Source: Arthrobacter russicus
GTDB lineage: Bacteria; Actinomycetota; Actinomycetes; Actinomycetales; Micrococcaceae
Assembly (NCBI RefSeq): GCF_031454135.1
Contig: NZ_JAVDQF010000001.1
Location: 186,001-250,000 of the forward strand
Direction: 5' to 3'
DNA length: 64,000 nt
Part shown: piece after piece, positions 39,456 through 48,175 of the stretch
Numbering within the stretch: position 1 is the first letter of the stretch
Layout: every line of letters begins with the position of its first letter
The notes under the pieces: generated by a model
The model's input: only the letters and a program-made list of their open reading frames with translations
Told to the model about the DNA's origin: nothing
Databases searched by the model: none
Translations under genes and position numbers: made by a program

Positions 39456-41162
39456 CTACTTCGACAATGCCTTGTCGTTCGCTTCCAATGCCTCGTGGTC
39501 GGCGTGCTCTTCGTGCGCAGCATGCTCCAAAGCTGCCTGGTGCTCAGCCGGAGTGACCGGGGCGACCCGGTCTTCGAAGAACCACTTGGAGAGCCAAGCG
39601 CGACGCTTTTCCTTGGCTACCACGATGCCCTTTTCGTTGGGCTCCGCGGGAAGCACCTTCGGCGATTCGAAGCTGACCAAACGGTACCGCTTGTATTCGT
39701 CCAGCTGTGCGTGCTTTTCCTTGTACTCGCCATGCGGCAAGCGGATGATCCGGCCGGTTTCCCGTCCGTGCAGCACGATCTCGCGGTCCTTGCGCTGCAG
39801 CGCCAAGGCGATGCGCTTGGTGATCTGGTAAGCCAAGATCGGGCCGATGAAGAACAGCGTGCGCAACCAATAGGTCACGTCGTTGAGTGAAACGTGGAAG
39901 TGCGTTGCGATCAAGTCCGAACTCGCAGCCGCCCACATGACGCAGTAGAACACGACGCCGGCGGCGCCGATCGCAGTACGGGTCGGCACGTTGCGCGGAC
40001 GGTCCAAGACGTGGTGCTCGCGGTCGTCCTTGGTGATCCAGCGCTCGATCCAGGGGTAGGTGAACAGCAAGCCGAAGATGATGCCGGCCGGGATCATGGC
40101 GGCGCCGATCACGTTGAAGCTCAGCGTGTTGGTTCCCCAGGGGAACGGGATCTCCCATTCGAAGGGGAAGTTCCACAGCCAGCCCGGCATGAGCCGGAGC
40201 GCGCCGTCGAACACGCCGATGTACCAGTCGGGCTGGGTGCCGGCGGATACCGGTGACGGGTCGTAAGGCCCGTAGTTCCAGATCGGGTTGATCGTGAAGA
40301 ACGCCGCCATCGCCGCGATGATGCCGAACACGATGAAGAAGAACCCGCCTGCTTTGGCTGCGTAGACCGGTCCGAGCGGGTAGCCGACGACATTGTTGTC
40401 GCTGCGGCCGGGCCCGGGGTACTGGGTGTGCTTGTGCACCACGACCATGAACAGGTGGATCACGATCATCAGCAGGATGATCGCGGGGATCAACAGGATG
40501 TGCAGCACATAGAGCCTGCTGATCACCATGGTTCCCGGGAACTCACCGCCGAACAGGAAGAACGAGATGTAGGTGCCGACCACCGGGATCGCCTTCAGGA
40601 TGCCGTCGATGATCCGCAGGCCGTTGCCGGAGAGCAGATCGTCAGGCAGCGAGTAGCCGGTGAACCCGGCGCCCAGGGACAGCAGCACCAAAGTGGCGCC
40701 GACGACCCAGTTCAATTCACGCGGTTTGCGGAACGCTCCGGTGAAGAACACCCGCAGCATGTGCACGGATACCGCTGCTACGAAGAGCAGCGCCGCCCAG
40801 TGGTGCACCTGCCGCATGAACAGGCCGCCGCGGACCTCGAAGGAGATGTTCAACGACGAGTTGTAGGCGACCGACATTTCGACGCCCTTCAACGGCACAT
40901 AGGAGCCGTTGTAATGCGTTTCCGCCATGGAGGGATCGAAGAAAAAGGTCAGAAAGGTGCCGGAGAGCAACAAGATGACGAAGGAGTACAGGGCCACTTC
41001 ACCGAACATGAAGGTCCAGTGGTCGGGGAAGACCTTGCGGCCGAACTCCTTGAGGATTCCGGATCCGCCGACGCGCTGGTCGACGAAGTCGGTGATCCGG
41101 CCGACTTTGGTGGTCGGAGTGTACGGTGCTTCAGCAGTGTGGCTGGTAAGTGCATTGCTCAT
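39456..41162 (-). CDS. qcrB: Cytochrome bc1 complex cytochrome b subunit
   Basis: A 568-residue membrane subunit of menaquinol:cytochrome c reductase. The heme-ligating helices are in QVHHWAALLFVAAVSVHMLRVFF and around LIPAIILLMIVIHLFMVVVHKH. The Qo-site PEF/PEW-type motif appears as PDWYIGVFDGALRLMPGW. A C-terminal extension of about 170 residues with a long soluble tail is typical of the actinobacterial QcrB. The ATG is two bases after the qcrA stop. It is the last gene of ctaE-qcrC-qcrA-qcrB. Confidence 0.96.
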   Translation of the reverse strand: MSNALTSHTAEAPYTPTTKVGRITDFVDQRVGGSGILKEFGRKVFPDHWTFMFGEVALYSFVILLLSGTFLTFFFDPSMAETHYNGSYVPLKGVEMSVAYNSSLNISFEVRGGLFMRQVHHWAALLFVAAVSVHMLRVFFTGAFRKPRELNWVVGATLVLLSLGAGFTGYSLPDDLLSGNGLRIIDGILKAIPVVGTYISFFLFGGEFPGTMVISRLYVLHILLIPAIILLMIVIHLFMVVVHKHTQYPGPGRSDNNVVGYPLGPVYAAKAGGFFFIVFGIIAAMAAFFTINPIWNYGPYDPSPVSAGTQPDWYIGVFDGALRLMPGWLWNFPFEWEIPFPWGTNTLSFNVIGAAMIPAGIIFGLLFTYPWIERWITKDDREHHVLDRPRNVPTRTAIGAAGVVFYCVMWAAASSDLIATHFHVSLNDVTYWLRTLFFIGPILAYQITKRIALALQRKDREIVLHGRETGRIIRLPHGEYKEKHAQLDEYKRYRLVSFESPKVLPAEPNEKGIVVAKEKRRAWLSKWFFEDRVAPVTPAEHQAALEHAAHEEHADHEALEANDKALSK

Positions 41163-41164
41163 GA

Positions 41165-42196
41165 TCAGCCACGCTCCCAGTAGCTCGGACCGACGGGTTC
41201 ATGGAAGTCGCTCTGCGCCACCAGGTAACCTTCGGCATCCACCTTGATCGGCAGCTGCGGCAACGGGCGCACAGCCGGGCCGAAGATGACCTTGCACTCT
41301 TGCGTGAGGTCGAAGGTCGATTGGTGGCAGGGGCACAGCAAGTGGTGCGTCTGCTGCTCGTACAAAGCCACCGGACAACCGACGTGGGTGCAGATCTTCG
41401 AGTAGGCCACAATGCCGTTGTAACCCCAATTTTCCCGCCCGGGGGAGGGATTCAGCGAAGCCGGGTCCAGCCGCATCAACAACACGACGGCTTTGGCCTT
41501 TTCGTTCAGCTTGCCTTCTTGGAGCTCGTTGAGCCCTTCCGGAATCACGTGGAATGCTGAGCCCAGGGTGACGTCCGACGCTTTGATCGGGGTGCCGGTT
41601 GGGTCGCGGACCAGGCGGGTGCCTTCTTTCCACATGGTGTGCCGGAGCAAATTGACGTCCGGGTTCAGGTCCAGGTCGCGGAACAGCACGATCGCCGGCA
41701 ACGGGGCCAATGCGATCGCTCCGATCAGGGTGTTCCGGATCAAGGGCCGGCGTTTGATGCCGCTCTCTTCCGCGATCGTGTCGACGATCTCCACCGCGGC
41801 CTTGCGGTCCTCTTCGCTGCGGATCGGGTGGCGCTCTTCGGAAACTTCATGGTCCGGCATCAGGGCCTTCGCCCAGTGCACGATTCCGGTTCCGATGCCG
41901 AGCATCGCGAAGGCGGTGCCCAATCCGAGGAGCATGTTCTGCAACCGCAGCGTCCCCACGCTTTGGTCGAGGCGAACGCCGAAATATGCGACGAAGAAGA
42001 GAATGGTACCCAGTACCGAAATGCCGAAAAGCACGGCTACTTGGCGTTCAGCTCGCTTGGCCGCGCGCGGGTCAGTGTCAGCCAGCCGGGGGCGGTGCGG
42101 GGGGATTCCAGGATCCTGGAATGTCTCCAACACCGTCTGACCAGCCTTAGCTTCGACCTCCGACCCTGTCGGCTTGTCGTCACTACGGTCGCCCAT
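41165..42196 (-). CDS. qcrA: Cytochrome bc1 complex Rieske iron-sulfur subunit
   Basis: A 343-residue Rieske protein. The 2Fe-2S ligands lie in CTHVGC (starting at about residue 269) and CPCHQSTF, the two boxes 15 residues apart. Three transmembrane helices are visible (about 55-75, 90-115 and 165-185), the actinobacterial form rather than the single-helix mitochondrial form. The N-terminus of about 50 residues is charged. It carries electrons from menaquinol to the diheme cytochrome QcrC. Confidence 0.96.
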   Translation of the reverse strand: MGDRSDDKPTGSEVEAKAGQTVLETFQDPGIPPHRPRLADTDPRAAKRAERQVAVLFGISVLGTILFFVAYFGVRLDQSVGTLRLQNMLLGLGTAFAMLGIGTGIVHWAKALMPDHEVSEERHPIRSEEDRKAAVEIVDTIAEESGIKRRPLIRNTLIGAIALAPLPAIVLFRDLDLNPDVNLLRHTMWKEGTRLVRDPTGTPIKASDVTLGSAFHVIPEGLNELQEGKLNEKAKAVVLLMRLDPASLNPSPGRENWGYNGIVAYSKICTHVGCPVALYEQQTHHLLCPCHQSTFDLTQECKVIFGPAVRPLPQLPIKVDAEGYLVAQSDFHEPVGPSYWERG

Positions 42197-42280
42197 TGTC
42201 CTTCTTCCTTCTGTCGTCCCGTTTCACGGGGAATCTTTCAAAACTTTTCGAAACTGGCCCGTCGCAGCGGGCGGCCGAAC

Positions 42281-43069
42281 TCACGAAGTGCGTGACGTCA
42301 ACCAAATGGTGAAGGCGATGACCACGCCCAGGCCCGCGATCCAGACGAAGAGGCCCTCGGCCACCGGGCCCAGGGAGCCGAGCTGCGCACCGCCGGGTGA
42401 GCCGTTGGCTTCAATGGTCTTCAGGAACGTGATGATGTCCCGCTTGCCTTCGGGGGTGATGTTGGCGTCGCTGAACACCGGCATGTTCTGCGGTCCGGTG
42501 ATCATCGCTTCGTAAATGTGTGCGGGTTCGACGCCGGCGAGTCCCGGAGCGAATTTGCCCTGGGTCAGTGCGCCGCCGGCGGCCGCTGCATTGTGGCACA
42601 TGGCGCAGTTGACGCGGAAGAGCTCGCCGCCTTCGGCCGCATTGCCCTTGCCGTCCAAGTACTCTTCGCCGGGGATTGCCGGACCAGCCCCGAGGCTGGC
42701 GACATAGGCGGCGAGTTGCTTGGTCTGCTCTGCGTTGAACTGCTGGGGCTTCTGCAACGCCTGCGGTCCCTGCATCTGCATCGGCATCCGGCCGGTGCCG
42801 ACCTGGAAGTCCACGGCTGCCGCACCGACGCCGACCAGAGTCGGCCCGGACGGGGTACCCGCGCCGCCGGCATTGTGGCAGGTGGCGCAGTTCGCCAAGA
42901 AGAGCTTTTCGCCTTCCTGCACGTCACTCGCCGTGAAGGTATTGGATTCCGCCTTGGCCTGATTGACCGATGTCGCGAAAGAATACAAGCCGCCCGTGAG
43001 CAGCAAGCCCATCAACAGCAATGCCAGGATCGCTAGCGGGTGCCTACGCTTCTGTGAAAGTGCCTTCAC
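42281..43069 (-). CDS. qcrC: Cytochrome bc1 complex diheme cytochrome c subunit
   Basis: A 262-residue membrane-anchored diheme cytochrome c. The two heme-binding sites are CATCH (about residue 60) and CAMCH (about 155). An N-terminal signal-anchor helix and a C-terminal helix (VAEGLFVWIAGLGVVIAFTIWL) flank two cytochrome domains. In actinobacteria this protein replaces soluble cytochrome c and wires bc1 directly to the aa3 oxidase. It starts with GTG and is spaced 84 bp from qcrA. Confidence 0.96.
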   Translation of the reverse strand: MKALSQKRRHPLAILALLLMGLLLTGGLYSFATSVNQAKAESNTFTASDVQEGEKLFLANCATCHNAGGAGTPSGPTLVGVGAAAVDFQVGTGRMPMQMQGPQALQKPQQFNAEQTKQLAAYVASLGAGPAIPGEEYLDGKGNAAEGGELFRVNCAMCHNAAAAGGALTQGKFAPGLAGVEPAHIYEAMITGPQNMPVFSDANITPEGKRDIITFLKTIEANGSPGGAQLGSLGPVAEGLFVWIAGLGVVIAFTIWLTSRTS

Positions 43070-43161
43070 CGGTCAAGTTCCTTTGTTCTCGGTTCGACGG
43101 CTGGGGCAGCCGCTGTGTGAAATTCTTCCGCTGGTAAAAATGCAGTCAAGTTCGGCTCGGC

Positions 43162-43800
43162 TTACTTGAGCACGTAGATGACGAGGAACAGTCCGATCCA
43201 GACCACGTCAACGAAGTGCCAGTAGTAGGAGGTCACGATCGCGCTAGTGGCCTCGAAATGCCCGAACTTCTTCGCCGCATAGGCTCGTCCGATGATGAAC
43301 AGGAACGCGATCAGGCCGCCGATCACGTGCAAACCGTGGAATCCGGTGGTCAGATAGAAGACCGACCCGTAGGCATTAGACGACAAGGTCACATGCTCGG
43401 AGACGAGCATCGCGTATTCCGTCGACTGGCCGGCGACGAAGATCGCACCGAGCAGGAAGGTGAGGAAGAACCACTCGACCATGCCCCATTGGGAGAACTT
43501 GAACAATCCGCCGACGCGTCGGGGCTGCAATCGCTCCGCAGCGAAGACGCCCATCTGGCAGCTGAATGAGCTGGATACCAGGATGATCGTGTTCACCAGG
43601 GCGAACGGGAAGTTCAACTTCGCCGTCTCTTCAGCCCACAGGGAGCCTGAAGTGGAGCGCAGCGTGAAGTACATGGCAAAGAGGCCCGCGAAGAACATCA
43701 GCTCGCTGGAGAGCCAAACCACGGTTCCTACGGAAACCATGTTGGGCCGATTCAGCGTGGGGTGTGCCGGGGCGCTGGGGGCTTGGGTCGCAGATGTCAC
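43162..43800 (-). CDS. ctaE: Cytochrome c oxidase subunit III
   Basis: A 212-residue, five-helix subunit that stabilises the oxidase. [20 protein letters not shown] and [17 protein letters not shown] are the family blocks, and the last helix has [21 protein letters not shown] start it at the GTG at 43800 because (M)[19 protein letters not shown] matches the family N-terminus; the open frame continues upstream without homology. CATAAT lies six bases before that GTG, so the operon ctaE-qcrC-qcrA-qcrB probably begins with a leaderless message. Confidence 0.95.
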   Translation of the reverse strand: MTSATQAPSAPAHPTLNRPNMVSVGTVVWLSSELMFFAGLFAMYFTLRSTSGSLWAEETAKLNFPFALVNTIILVSSSFSCQMGVFAAERLQPRRVGGLFKFSQWGMVEWFFLTFLLGAIFVAGQSTEYAMLVSEHVTLSSNAYGSVFYLTTGFHGLHVIGGLIAFLFIIGRAYAAKKFGHFEATSAIVTSYYWHFVDVVWIGLFLVIYVLK

Positions 43801-43949
43801 ATAGACATTATGTCTGTAAAACTCCCCAGCGCCCAATACGAAATGCCTTTGCCAGCATCTTTTTCTACAAACGTGCGAAAACTCGCGGAAGTTCCGCGGG
43901 ATGCGGAGCCGGGTCATATTGGCTTCGCGCCGCGCCGCGCCGATAGCAT
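43801..43949. promoter_or_regulatory. Divergent ctaE / trpD promoter region with palindrome
   Basis: For ctaE (minus): TTGGGC, 18 bp, CATAAT (43812-43807), six bases, GTG at 43800. For trpD (plus): TAGCAT (43944-43949), six bases, GTG at 43956. A perfect inverted repeat, AGACAT-T-ATGTCT (43803-43815), covers the ctaE -10 box and could be an operator. Confidence 0.55.
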
Positions 43950-43955
43950 CGTAGA

Positions 43956-45041
43956 GTGAGCGATCCCCGCAACCCCGATAACGGTGCCCCGACGACGCCC
44001 AGCTGGCCCTTGCTCTTGACGGAATTGATCGCCGGCCGCGATCTGAGCCGGGAACAGACTGTGTGGGCCATGGACCAAATCATGTCCGGACTGGCATCCG
44101 ACGCGCAGATCGCTGGATTCCTGGTCGCCTTGCGGGCCAAGCACGAGACCGTCGAAGAACTCGGCGGGCTGGCCGATTCGATGCTCAAGAATGCGAAACC
44201 ATTGCCTTTCGACGGCGAGGCCCTGGACATCGTGGGAACCGGCGGTGACCGGCTGAACACGGTGAACATCTCGACCATGGCGGCCTTGGTTTGCGCCGGG
44301 GCCGGTGCGCAAGTGGTCAAGCACGGCAACCGGGCTTCGTCTTCGGCCGCCGGCTCCGCAGATGTGCTCGAGGCGCTCGGCGTTCGGTTGGATCTTTCCA
44401 TCGAATCCGTGGCCCGGGCTGCTTCCGAGGTTGGAATCACCTTCTGCTTCGCCCAGGTTTTCCATCCTTCCTTCCGGTACACCGCGGTGCCCCGGCGGGA
44501 AATGGCCATTCCGACGGCCTTCAATTTCTTGGGCCCGTTGACCAATCCGGCCCGCACCTCTGCTTCGGCGGTCGGCGTGGCCGACGCGCGCATGGCGCCG
44601 TTGGTGGCCGGAGTGCTGGCCAGCCGGGGGAGCCGGGGCATGGTCTTCCGCGGCGACGACGGATTGGACGAATTGACCACCACCGGACCATCCCGGGTGT
44701 GGGAGTTCCGTGCGGGCGGGATCCAGGAGCAGTTTTTCGACCCGCAGGAGATCGGCATCGCGCGCGCCACGGTGGCGGATCTGCGTGGGCAGGACGCGCA
44801 ATTCAATGCCCAAGTCGCCCGCGATACTCTGGCCGGTGCTACCGGACCGGTGCATGATGCCGTGGTCCTGAACGCTGCGGCCGGTCTGGTGTCGTTCGAT
44901 CAGGAAAGCAACGGCAGCCTGACGGAGCGGATGGGCCGGGCTTTGGCACGTGCCGAATCAGCCATCGCGACCGGCCAGGCGAACGCCGTGCTGGAAGCTT
45001 GGGCCCGATTCAGTTCCGCGCATATCGCCGGGAACGGCTGA
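43956..45041 (+). CDS. trpD: Anthranilate phosphoribosyltransferase
   Basis: A 361-residue enzyme that transfers phosphoribose from PRPP to anthranilate in tryptophan synthesis. The PRPP loop is [20 protein letters not shown] (about residues 90-109), and [22 protein letters not shown] is diagnostic; [17 protein letters not shown] follows. It starts with GTG and looks leaderless. It is not beside other trp genes, as is common in actinobacteria, where trpD often adjoins ctaE. Confidence 0.96.
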   Translation: MSDPRNPDNGAPTTPSWPLLLTELIAGRDLSREQTVWAMDQIMSGLASDAQIAGFLVALRAKHETVEELGGLADSMLKNAKPLPFDGEALDIVGTGGDRLNTVNISTMAALVCAGAGAQVVKHGNRASSSAAGSADVLEALGVRLDLSIESVARAASEVGITFCFAQVFHPSFRYTAVPRREMAIPTAFNFLGPLTNPARTSASAVGVADARMAPLVAGVLASRGSRGMVFRGDDGLDELTTTGPSRVWEFRAGGIQEQFFDPQEIGIARATVADLRGQDAQFNAQVARDTLAGATGPVHDAVVLNAAAGLVSFDQESNGSLTERMGRALARAESAIATGQANAVLEAWARFSSAHIAGNG

Positions 45042-45047
45042 GCGGGC

Positions 45048-45074
45048 TCCGGCCGGTTCGCTGAACCGGCCGGA
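45048..45074. terminator. Convergent terminator between trpD and the Lrp-type gene
   Basis: A perfect 12-bp stem (45048-45059 with 45063-45074) with a 3-nt loop, filling the 34-bp gap between the two stops. Confidence 0.85.
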
Positions 45075-45075
45075 A

Positions 45076-45357
45076 TCAGTGCTCGAAGCCGAGCGAGAAC
45101 GCGGCGTCCAAATCGTGCTTGGAATAGGCGCGGAAGGAAATATGCGTCGTGGTGGCTTGGACGCCGTCGACCTTCGAGAGTTTGTCCGCAATGACATCCG
45201 CCAAGGCTTCGTGCTGGCTGACCCGGGCCACCGCGATGAGATCCCACTCGCCGGTCACCGAATACACCTCGCTGATGCCTTCGATTTCGGAGATCTCCTG
45301 GGCGGCTTCGGGGATCCGGTCCACGTTGGTCTTGATCAGAACGAATGCGGTAATCAC
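45076..45357 (-). CDS. Lrp/AsnC ligand-binding (RAM) domain protein without DNA-binding domain
   Basis: A 93-residue stand-alone RAM domain. VYSVTGEWDLIAVARVSQHE and TTTHISFRAYSKHDLDAAFS are the family blocks. With no helix-turn-helix it cannot bind DNA by itself; such proteins form ring oligomers and may sense amino acids. It begins with GTG; TAGTCT lies six bases before it, so it is probably leaderless. The position beside trpD is common in Micrococcaceae. Confidence 0.9.
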   Translation of the reverse strand: MITAFVLIKTNVDRIPEAAQEISEIEGISEVYSVTGEWDLIAVARVSQHEALADVIADKLSKVDGVQATTTHISFRAYSKHDLDAAFSLGFEH

Positions 45358-45366
45358 AGCATCAGA

Positions 45367-45798
45367 CTAACGCACGCCGGATCGTTCGGCCCGCTTCCGG
45401 ATCACCAATCCGGCGATCGCGCGGTGGCCCAGCAGGAACAAAGCCAGGACGGCGGTGGCGACCAGCACGAAACTCCATTCGGCGGTCCGGCCGCTGAGCA
45501 GCCGCAAAAGCATCCCGGCGATTACCGTGATCAGCCACAGGCAGACGCCGTGCGGCCAGACCCGGATCGGGGCCCGCCAAAGCCGTCCGGCCAACCACCC
45601 CAGAGCGGCTCCGGCCAGAAACGGCCACGCCGTGGCCAAGACCCCGAGCACCGGGTTGGCTTCTTGATGGCTTGCCCGCCCGGAGACCGCGAAAACCAAG
45701 ATCAGGAGGAGGTCCAAAAGCAGCGCGTACCCGACCAGGCCGCGACTCGTGGCCAGGGCCGGCCGAGCTTGGGATTCGGGAGATCGCATCTGGTCCAT
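45367..45798 (-). CDS. DUF3054 membrane protein
   Basis: A 143-residue protein with four hydrophobic segments (about residues 22-42, 50-70, 82-100, 108-128). FAVSGRASHQEANPVLGVLATAWPF contains the DUF3054 signature GR-SH. The function is unknown. TAGCCT lies six bases before the ATG at 45798, a leaderless layout. It sits nine bp upstream of the RAM-domain gene on the same strand. Confidence 0.88.
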   Translation of the reverse strand: MDQMRSPESQARPALATSRGLVGYALLLDLLLILVFAVSGRASHQEANPVLGVLATAWPFLAGAALGWLAGRLWRAPIRVWPHGVCLWLITVIAGMLLRLLSGRTAEWSFVLVATAVLALFLLGHRAIAGLVIRKRAERSGVR

Positions 45799-45894
45799 TC
45801 TGGCAGGCTAACAGGGCGTGCTGCAGGATGGGAAAACCGCGAAACCTGCCCAGTTGCGCAGTCGCCGGATCCGGCCGTTTTCACCGGCCAGCGG

Positions 45895-46608
45895 CTAGAG
45901 CGTGGCGCGGACCGCGATCTTTCCGCTGTCCGACCAACGCACTTCGACACTGGCGATGTCGGCCAAGGGGATGTCCACGGTGGCGATCGGCGAAACCACG
46001 GTGCCCTCTGAGGCGTCCCAGCTGGCCGCGATGGTTTCTTTGCCGTTTCGTTCGATCACCACAAGCTGATAAGGCGATGGCGGGCCACCGGTGTAGCCGG
46101 GAGTGTTCCGGCTAGCCAGGTAGCTGCAGCGCCATTCGATCTGGGTGCCCCAAGCGACCGGCAGCGCTTTGCCGGAAACCGTCACGGTCTGCGATTCGAC
46201 CGCAGTGAAAATCAGTGGAACGCTTCCGGCTTGGGCTTCCGAAGCCGTCACGATCGGCACCACGACCACGGTGGCAACCACCGCCGAGGCGGCGACCGCT
46301 GCCGCGACCCCGATGCTGAGCAGCCGGCGTCGTATTTTCGAACGGCGGGCCCGCTTGGCCAACAATGGAAGGACGTCGGCGACCGAGTCCTCGGCTGCCT
46401 CCGGCGATTCCGGGGCGGTCAAGGCGATTGCCTGTTCCTGGCTGAGTCCGGCCAAAAGCCCGGGCATGCCGGCGAGTTCGGCCACGGCGGACGCGCAGCG
46501 TGGGCAACTCGCCAAGTGGGCCTCGAATTCGTGCCGTTCGGCGGGCGAGAGGGCACCAAGAACATAAGCGGCGTCCCACTGGGTGTACGGGTCCAGTGAA
46601 TCGTTCAT
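45895..46608 (-). CDS. Anti-sigma factor with zinc-finger (zf-HC2-like) N-terminus
   Basis: A 237-residue membrane protein. The N-terminus has an anti-sigma zinc-binding pattern, HEFEAHLASCPRCASAVAEL (residues 26-45). A basic segment (KRARRSKIRRR) leads to one transmembrane helix (about 97-118), and a C-terminal extracytoplasmic domain of about 115 residues follows. It would hold the ECF sigma factor encoded just upstream at the membrane until a signal arrives. The ATG overlaps the sigma stop by four bases. Confidence 0.9.
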   Translation of the reverse strand: MNDSLDPYTQWDAAYVLGALSPAERHEFEAHLASCPRCASAVAELAGMPGLLAGLSQEQAIALTAPESPEAAEDSVADVLPLLAKRARRSKIRRRLLSIGVAAAVAASAVVATVVVVPIVTASEAQAGSVPLIFTAVESQTVTVSGKALPVAWGTQIEWRCSYLASRNTPGYTGGPPSPYQLVVIERNGKETIAASWDASEGTVVSPIATVDIPLADIASVEVRWSDSGKIAVRATL

Positions 46609-47123
46609 TGGGTTACTCCTCTCTCCTGCAATGCGAGCTTCATGGCCCGCAGCGCGTAATGCATCCGGGACTTCACCGTTCCCTCAGGGACCCCCAATGC
46701 TTGCGCAATCTCCCTGACGGACAGCGAACGGTAGTAGCCGTGCACCAATACCTGGCGGTGTTCCGAGGACAAACCGGACAGCGCCTCGGACACCAGCCAT
46801 GAATCCAGCACCCGGTCGGTGGCATCGGCCTGGTGCTGCTCCGGCGGGGCGTCGGTGCCCACTTCATGGCGGTTCCGGGCGCTGCGCCAGTCGTCCACCA
46901 CCAGGTTCCGGGCGACTGTGAAGAGCCATGCCCGGACGGCGGCTTCCGGACGTTCCAGGACGCCCGGCCGCTGCCAGGCCCGGAACAGGGTTTCCTGCGT
47001 GACGTCCTCGGCATAGGCGTGGTCTCCGGTGAGCCGGTTCACGAAGCGGCCCAACTCCGCGGCGTGGGCGTCGTGCAGGGCGCGCAGAAGCAGTTCTTGC
47101 CCCTCGGCGTGCTCATGGCCCAT
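46605..47123 (-). CDS. ECF-type RNA polymerase sigma factor
   Basis: A 172-residue sigma-70 family factor with only regions 2 and 4. Region 2 covers about residues 13-85, with GDHAYAEDVTQETLFRAWQR and RAWLFTVARNLVVDDWRS. Region 4 covers about 108-160, with LVHGYYRSLSVREIAQALGV and PEGTVKSRMHYALRAMK. The ATG at 47123 has AGGAGG close upstream; a TTG at 47144 is in frame but has none. It overlaps its anti-sigma gene, the usual layout for an envelope or redox stress switch. The regulon is unknown. Confidence 0.93.
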   Translation of the reverse strand: MGHEHAEGQELLLRALHDAHAAELGRFVNRLTGDHAYAEDVTQETLFRAWQRPGVLERPEAAVRAWLFTVARNLVVDDWRSARNRHEVGTDAPPEQHQADATDRVLDSWLVSEALSGLSSEHRQVLVHGYYRSLSVREIAQALGVPEGTVKSRMHYALRAMKLALQERGVTQ

Positions 47124-47205
47124 TTCGCCCTCCTGATTGGTCAAACGGGGCAGCCATCGAATTGGTTCAATCCCAGTCGGAAAATTATCCGAAGCCGATG
47201 CCGGC

Positions 47206-48069
47206 TCATCGCCGAAGCAATGCCGCGGAGAGTAGATCCGGCCGGCTCAACGCCAGCGACTCGGCATTCTCCGGGATGCTTTCCCAGCGCACGGAAGGAT
47301 GCTGCCGGGACAGCTCGATGAGCCATTGCCGCTGCGGTTGCCGAAGTTTCCGGTCCGAGATCAGCAGCCGAATGGCTGGCTCCGGTGCGCTGAAGTCGTT
47401 GAAGCCGATCGGTTCGACGGCCGGCAGGGCGCGCTGGAACGGCAGGATGGCCCGAGCGTATCCGGCCAGTTCCGGGATCGCCAGCTGTTCGAAACCCGGT
47501 CTTTCGGCCGCTCGGCTGCGTACCGGCATCGGCAGCATGGCGAGCAGCCCGGCAGCAAGCCGCCTGGCACCGGTCCGTGGCGCCTCGGCACCAAAACCCC
47601 ATGGGTCCAAAAGCAGCAATCCGGAGACGCGGCGCTCAGCCCGCCGGGCAAGTGCCAAGGCGGGCCGGGCGGAAGCCCCGGATGCCGCGATCCGCAATGG
47701 GCGGCCGGCCGGCTCGATCTCGGCGATGGCCTGGGCCAAACAGTCGGAACTCTGCTGGGCATCGGATATCGGCAACCGTTGCTGCGAGGCCCCGACTTCG
47801 CCCAAGGGCTCGGCTACCAGGACCCGATAGGCCCGGATCAGCGCCGGCAGCGCCTTGAACCAGGTGAAGCCGGGGGAGTCCTGACCGCCCAGCAACAGCA
47901 AAGGGGGCGCCGTCCGCGGGCCACCGCAATACATCCGGATGCTGCCGTGCGCGGTCTCGGCATCGTGGGCCTCGAAGTCGCCCGGAAGCAGGCCCAGTGC
48001 GTGTTGGTAGGCCGCCGCGTGGCGCTCTCGTGATTCGACGCTGTGGAACTGCGATACCGCCGGCCGCAT
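47206..48069 (-). CDS. Alpha/beta hydrolase-fold protein with a degenerate active site
   Basis: A 287-residue protein with the alpha/beta-hydrolase plan: LLLLGGQDSPGFTWFKALPAL in place of the HG oxyanion strand, IAASGASARPALALARR at the elbow, and a C-terminal LALSRPDLLSAALL cap. The elbow has GASA instead of G-x-S-x-G, and the position where a catalytic His is expected reads PENAES. It may be inactive or bind ligands only. The ATG at 48069 follows GAGGAAGG. It is divergent from an ArsR regulator. Confidence 0.75.
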   Translation of the reverse strand: MRPAVSQFHSVESRERHAAAYQHALGLLPGDFEAHDAETAHGSIRMYCGGPRTAPPLLLLGGQDSPGFTWFKALPALIRAYRVLVAEPLGEVGASQQRLPISDAQQSSDCLAQAIAEIEPAGRPLRIAASGASARPALALARRAERRVSGLLLLDPWGFGAEAPRTGARRLAAGLLAMLPMPVRSRAAERPGFEQLAIPELAGYARAILPFQRALPAVEPIGFNDFSAPEPAIRLLISDRKLRQPQRQWLIELSRQHPSVRWESIPENAESLALSRPDLLSAALLRR

Positions 48070-48129
48070 GGTCACCTTCCTCGGTTCTGGCTTTCCAGGT
48101 TATCCGCTTCGGCTGAATATTCGGACAGA

Positions 48130-48168
48130 TTATTTGTTCTTGACAAATAAAATGGTCGGTGGGAATCT
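48130..48168 (+). promoter_or_regulatory. ArsR promoter with overlapping palindromic operator
   Basis: A perfect inverted repeat, TTATTTGT (48130-48137), five bases, ACAAATAA (48143-48150). It covers TTGACA (48140-48145); 17 bp further is GAATCT (48163-48168), seven bases before the ATG at 48176. The position suits autorepression by the ArsR protein and control of the divergent hydrolase. Confidence 0.65.
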
Positions 48169-48175
48169 TGAATTT

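Noticed and set aside
43801-43917. Longer form of ctaE starting at 43917
   Set aside because: The extra 39 residues are not seen in subunit III and cross the predicted promoter and palindrome.
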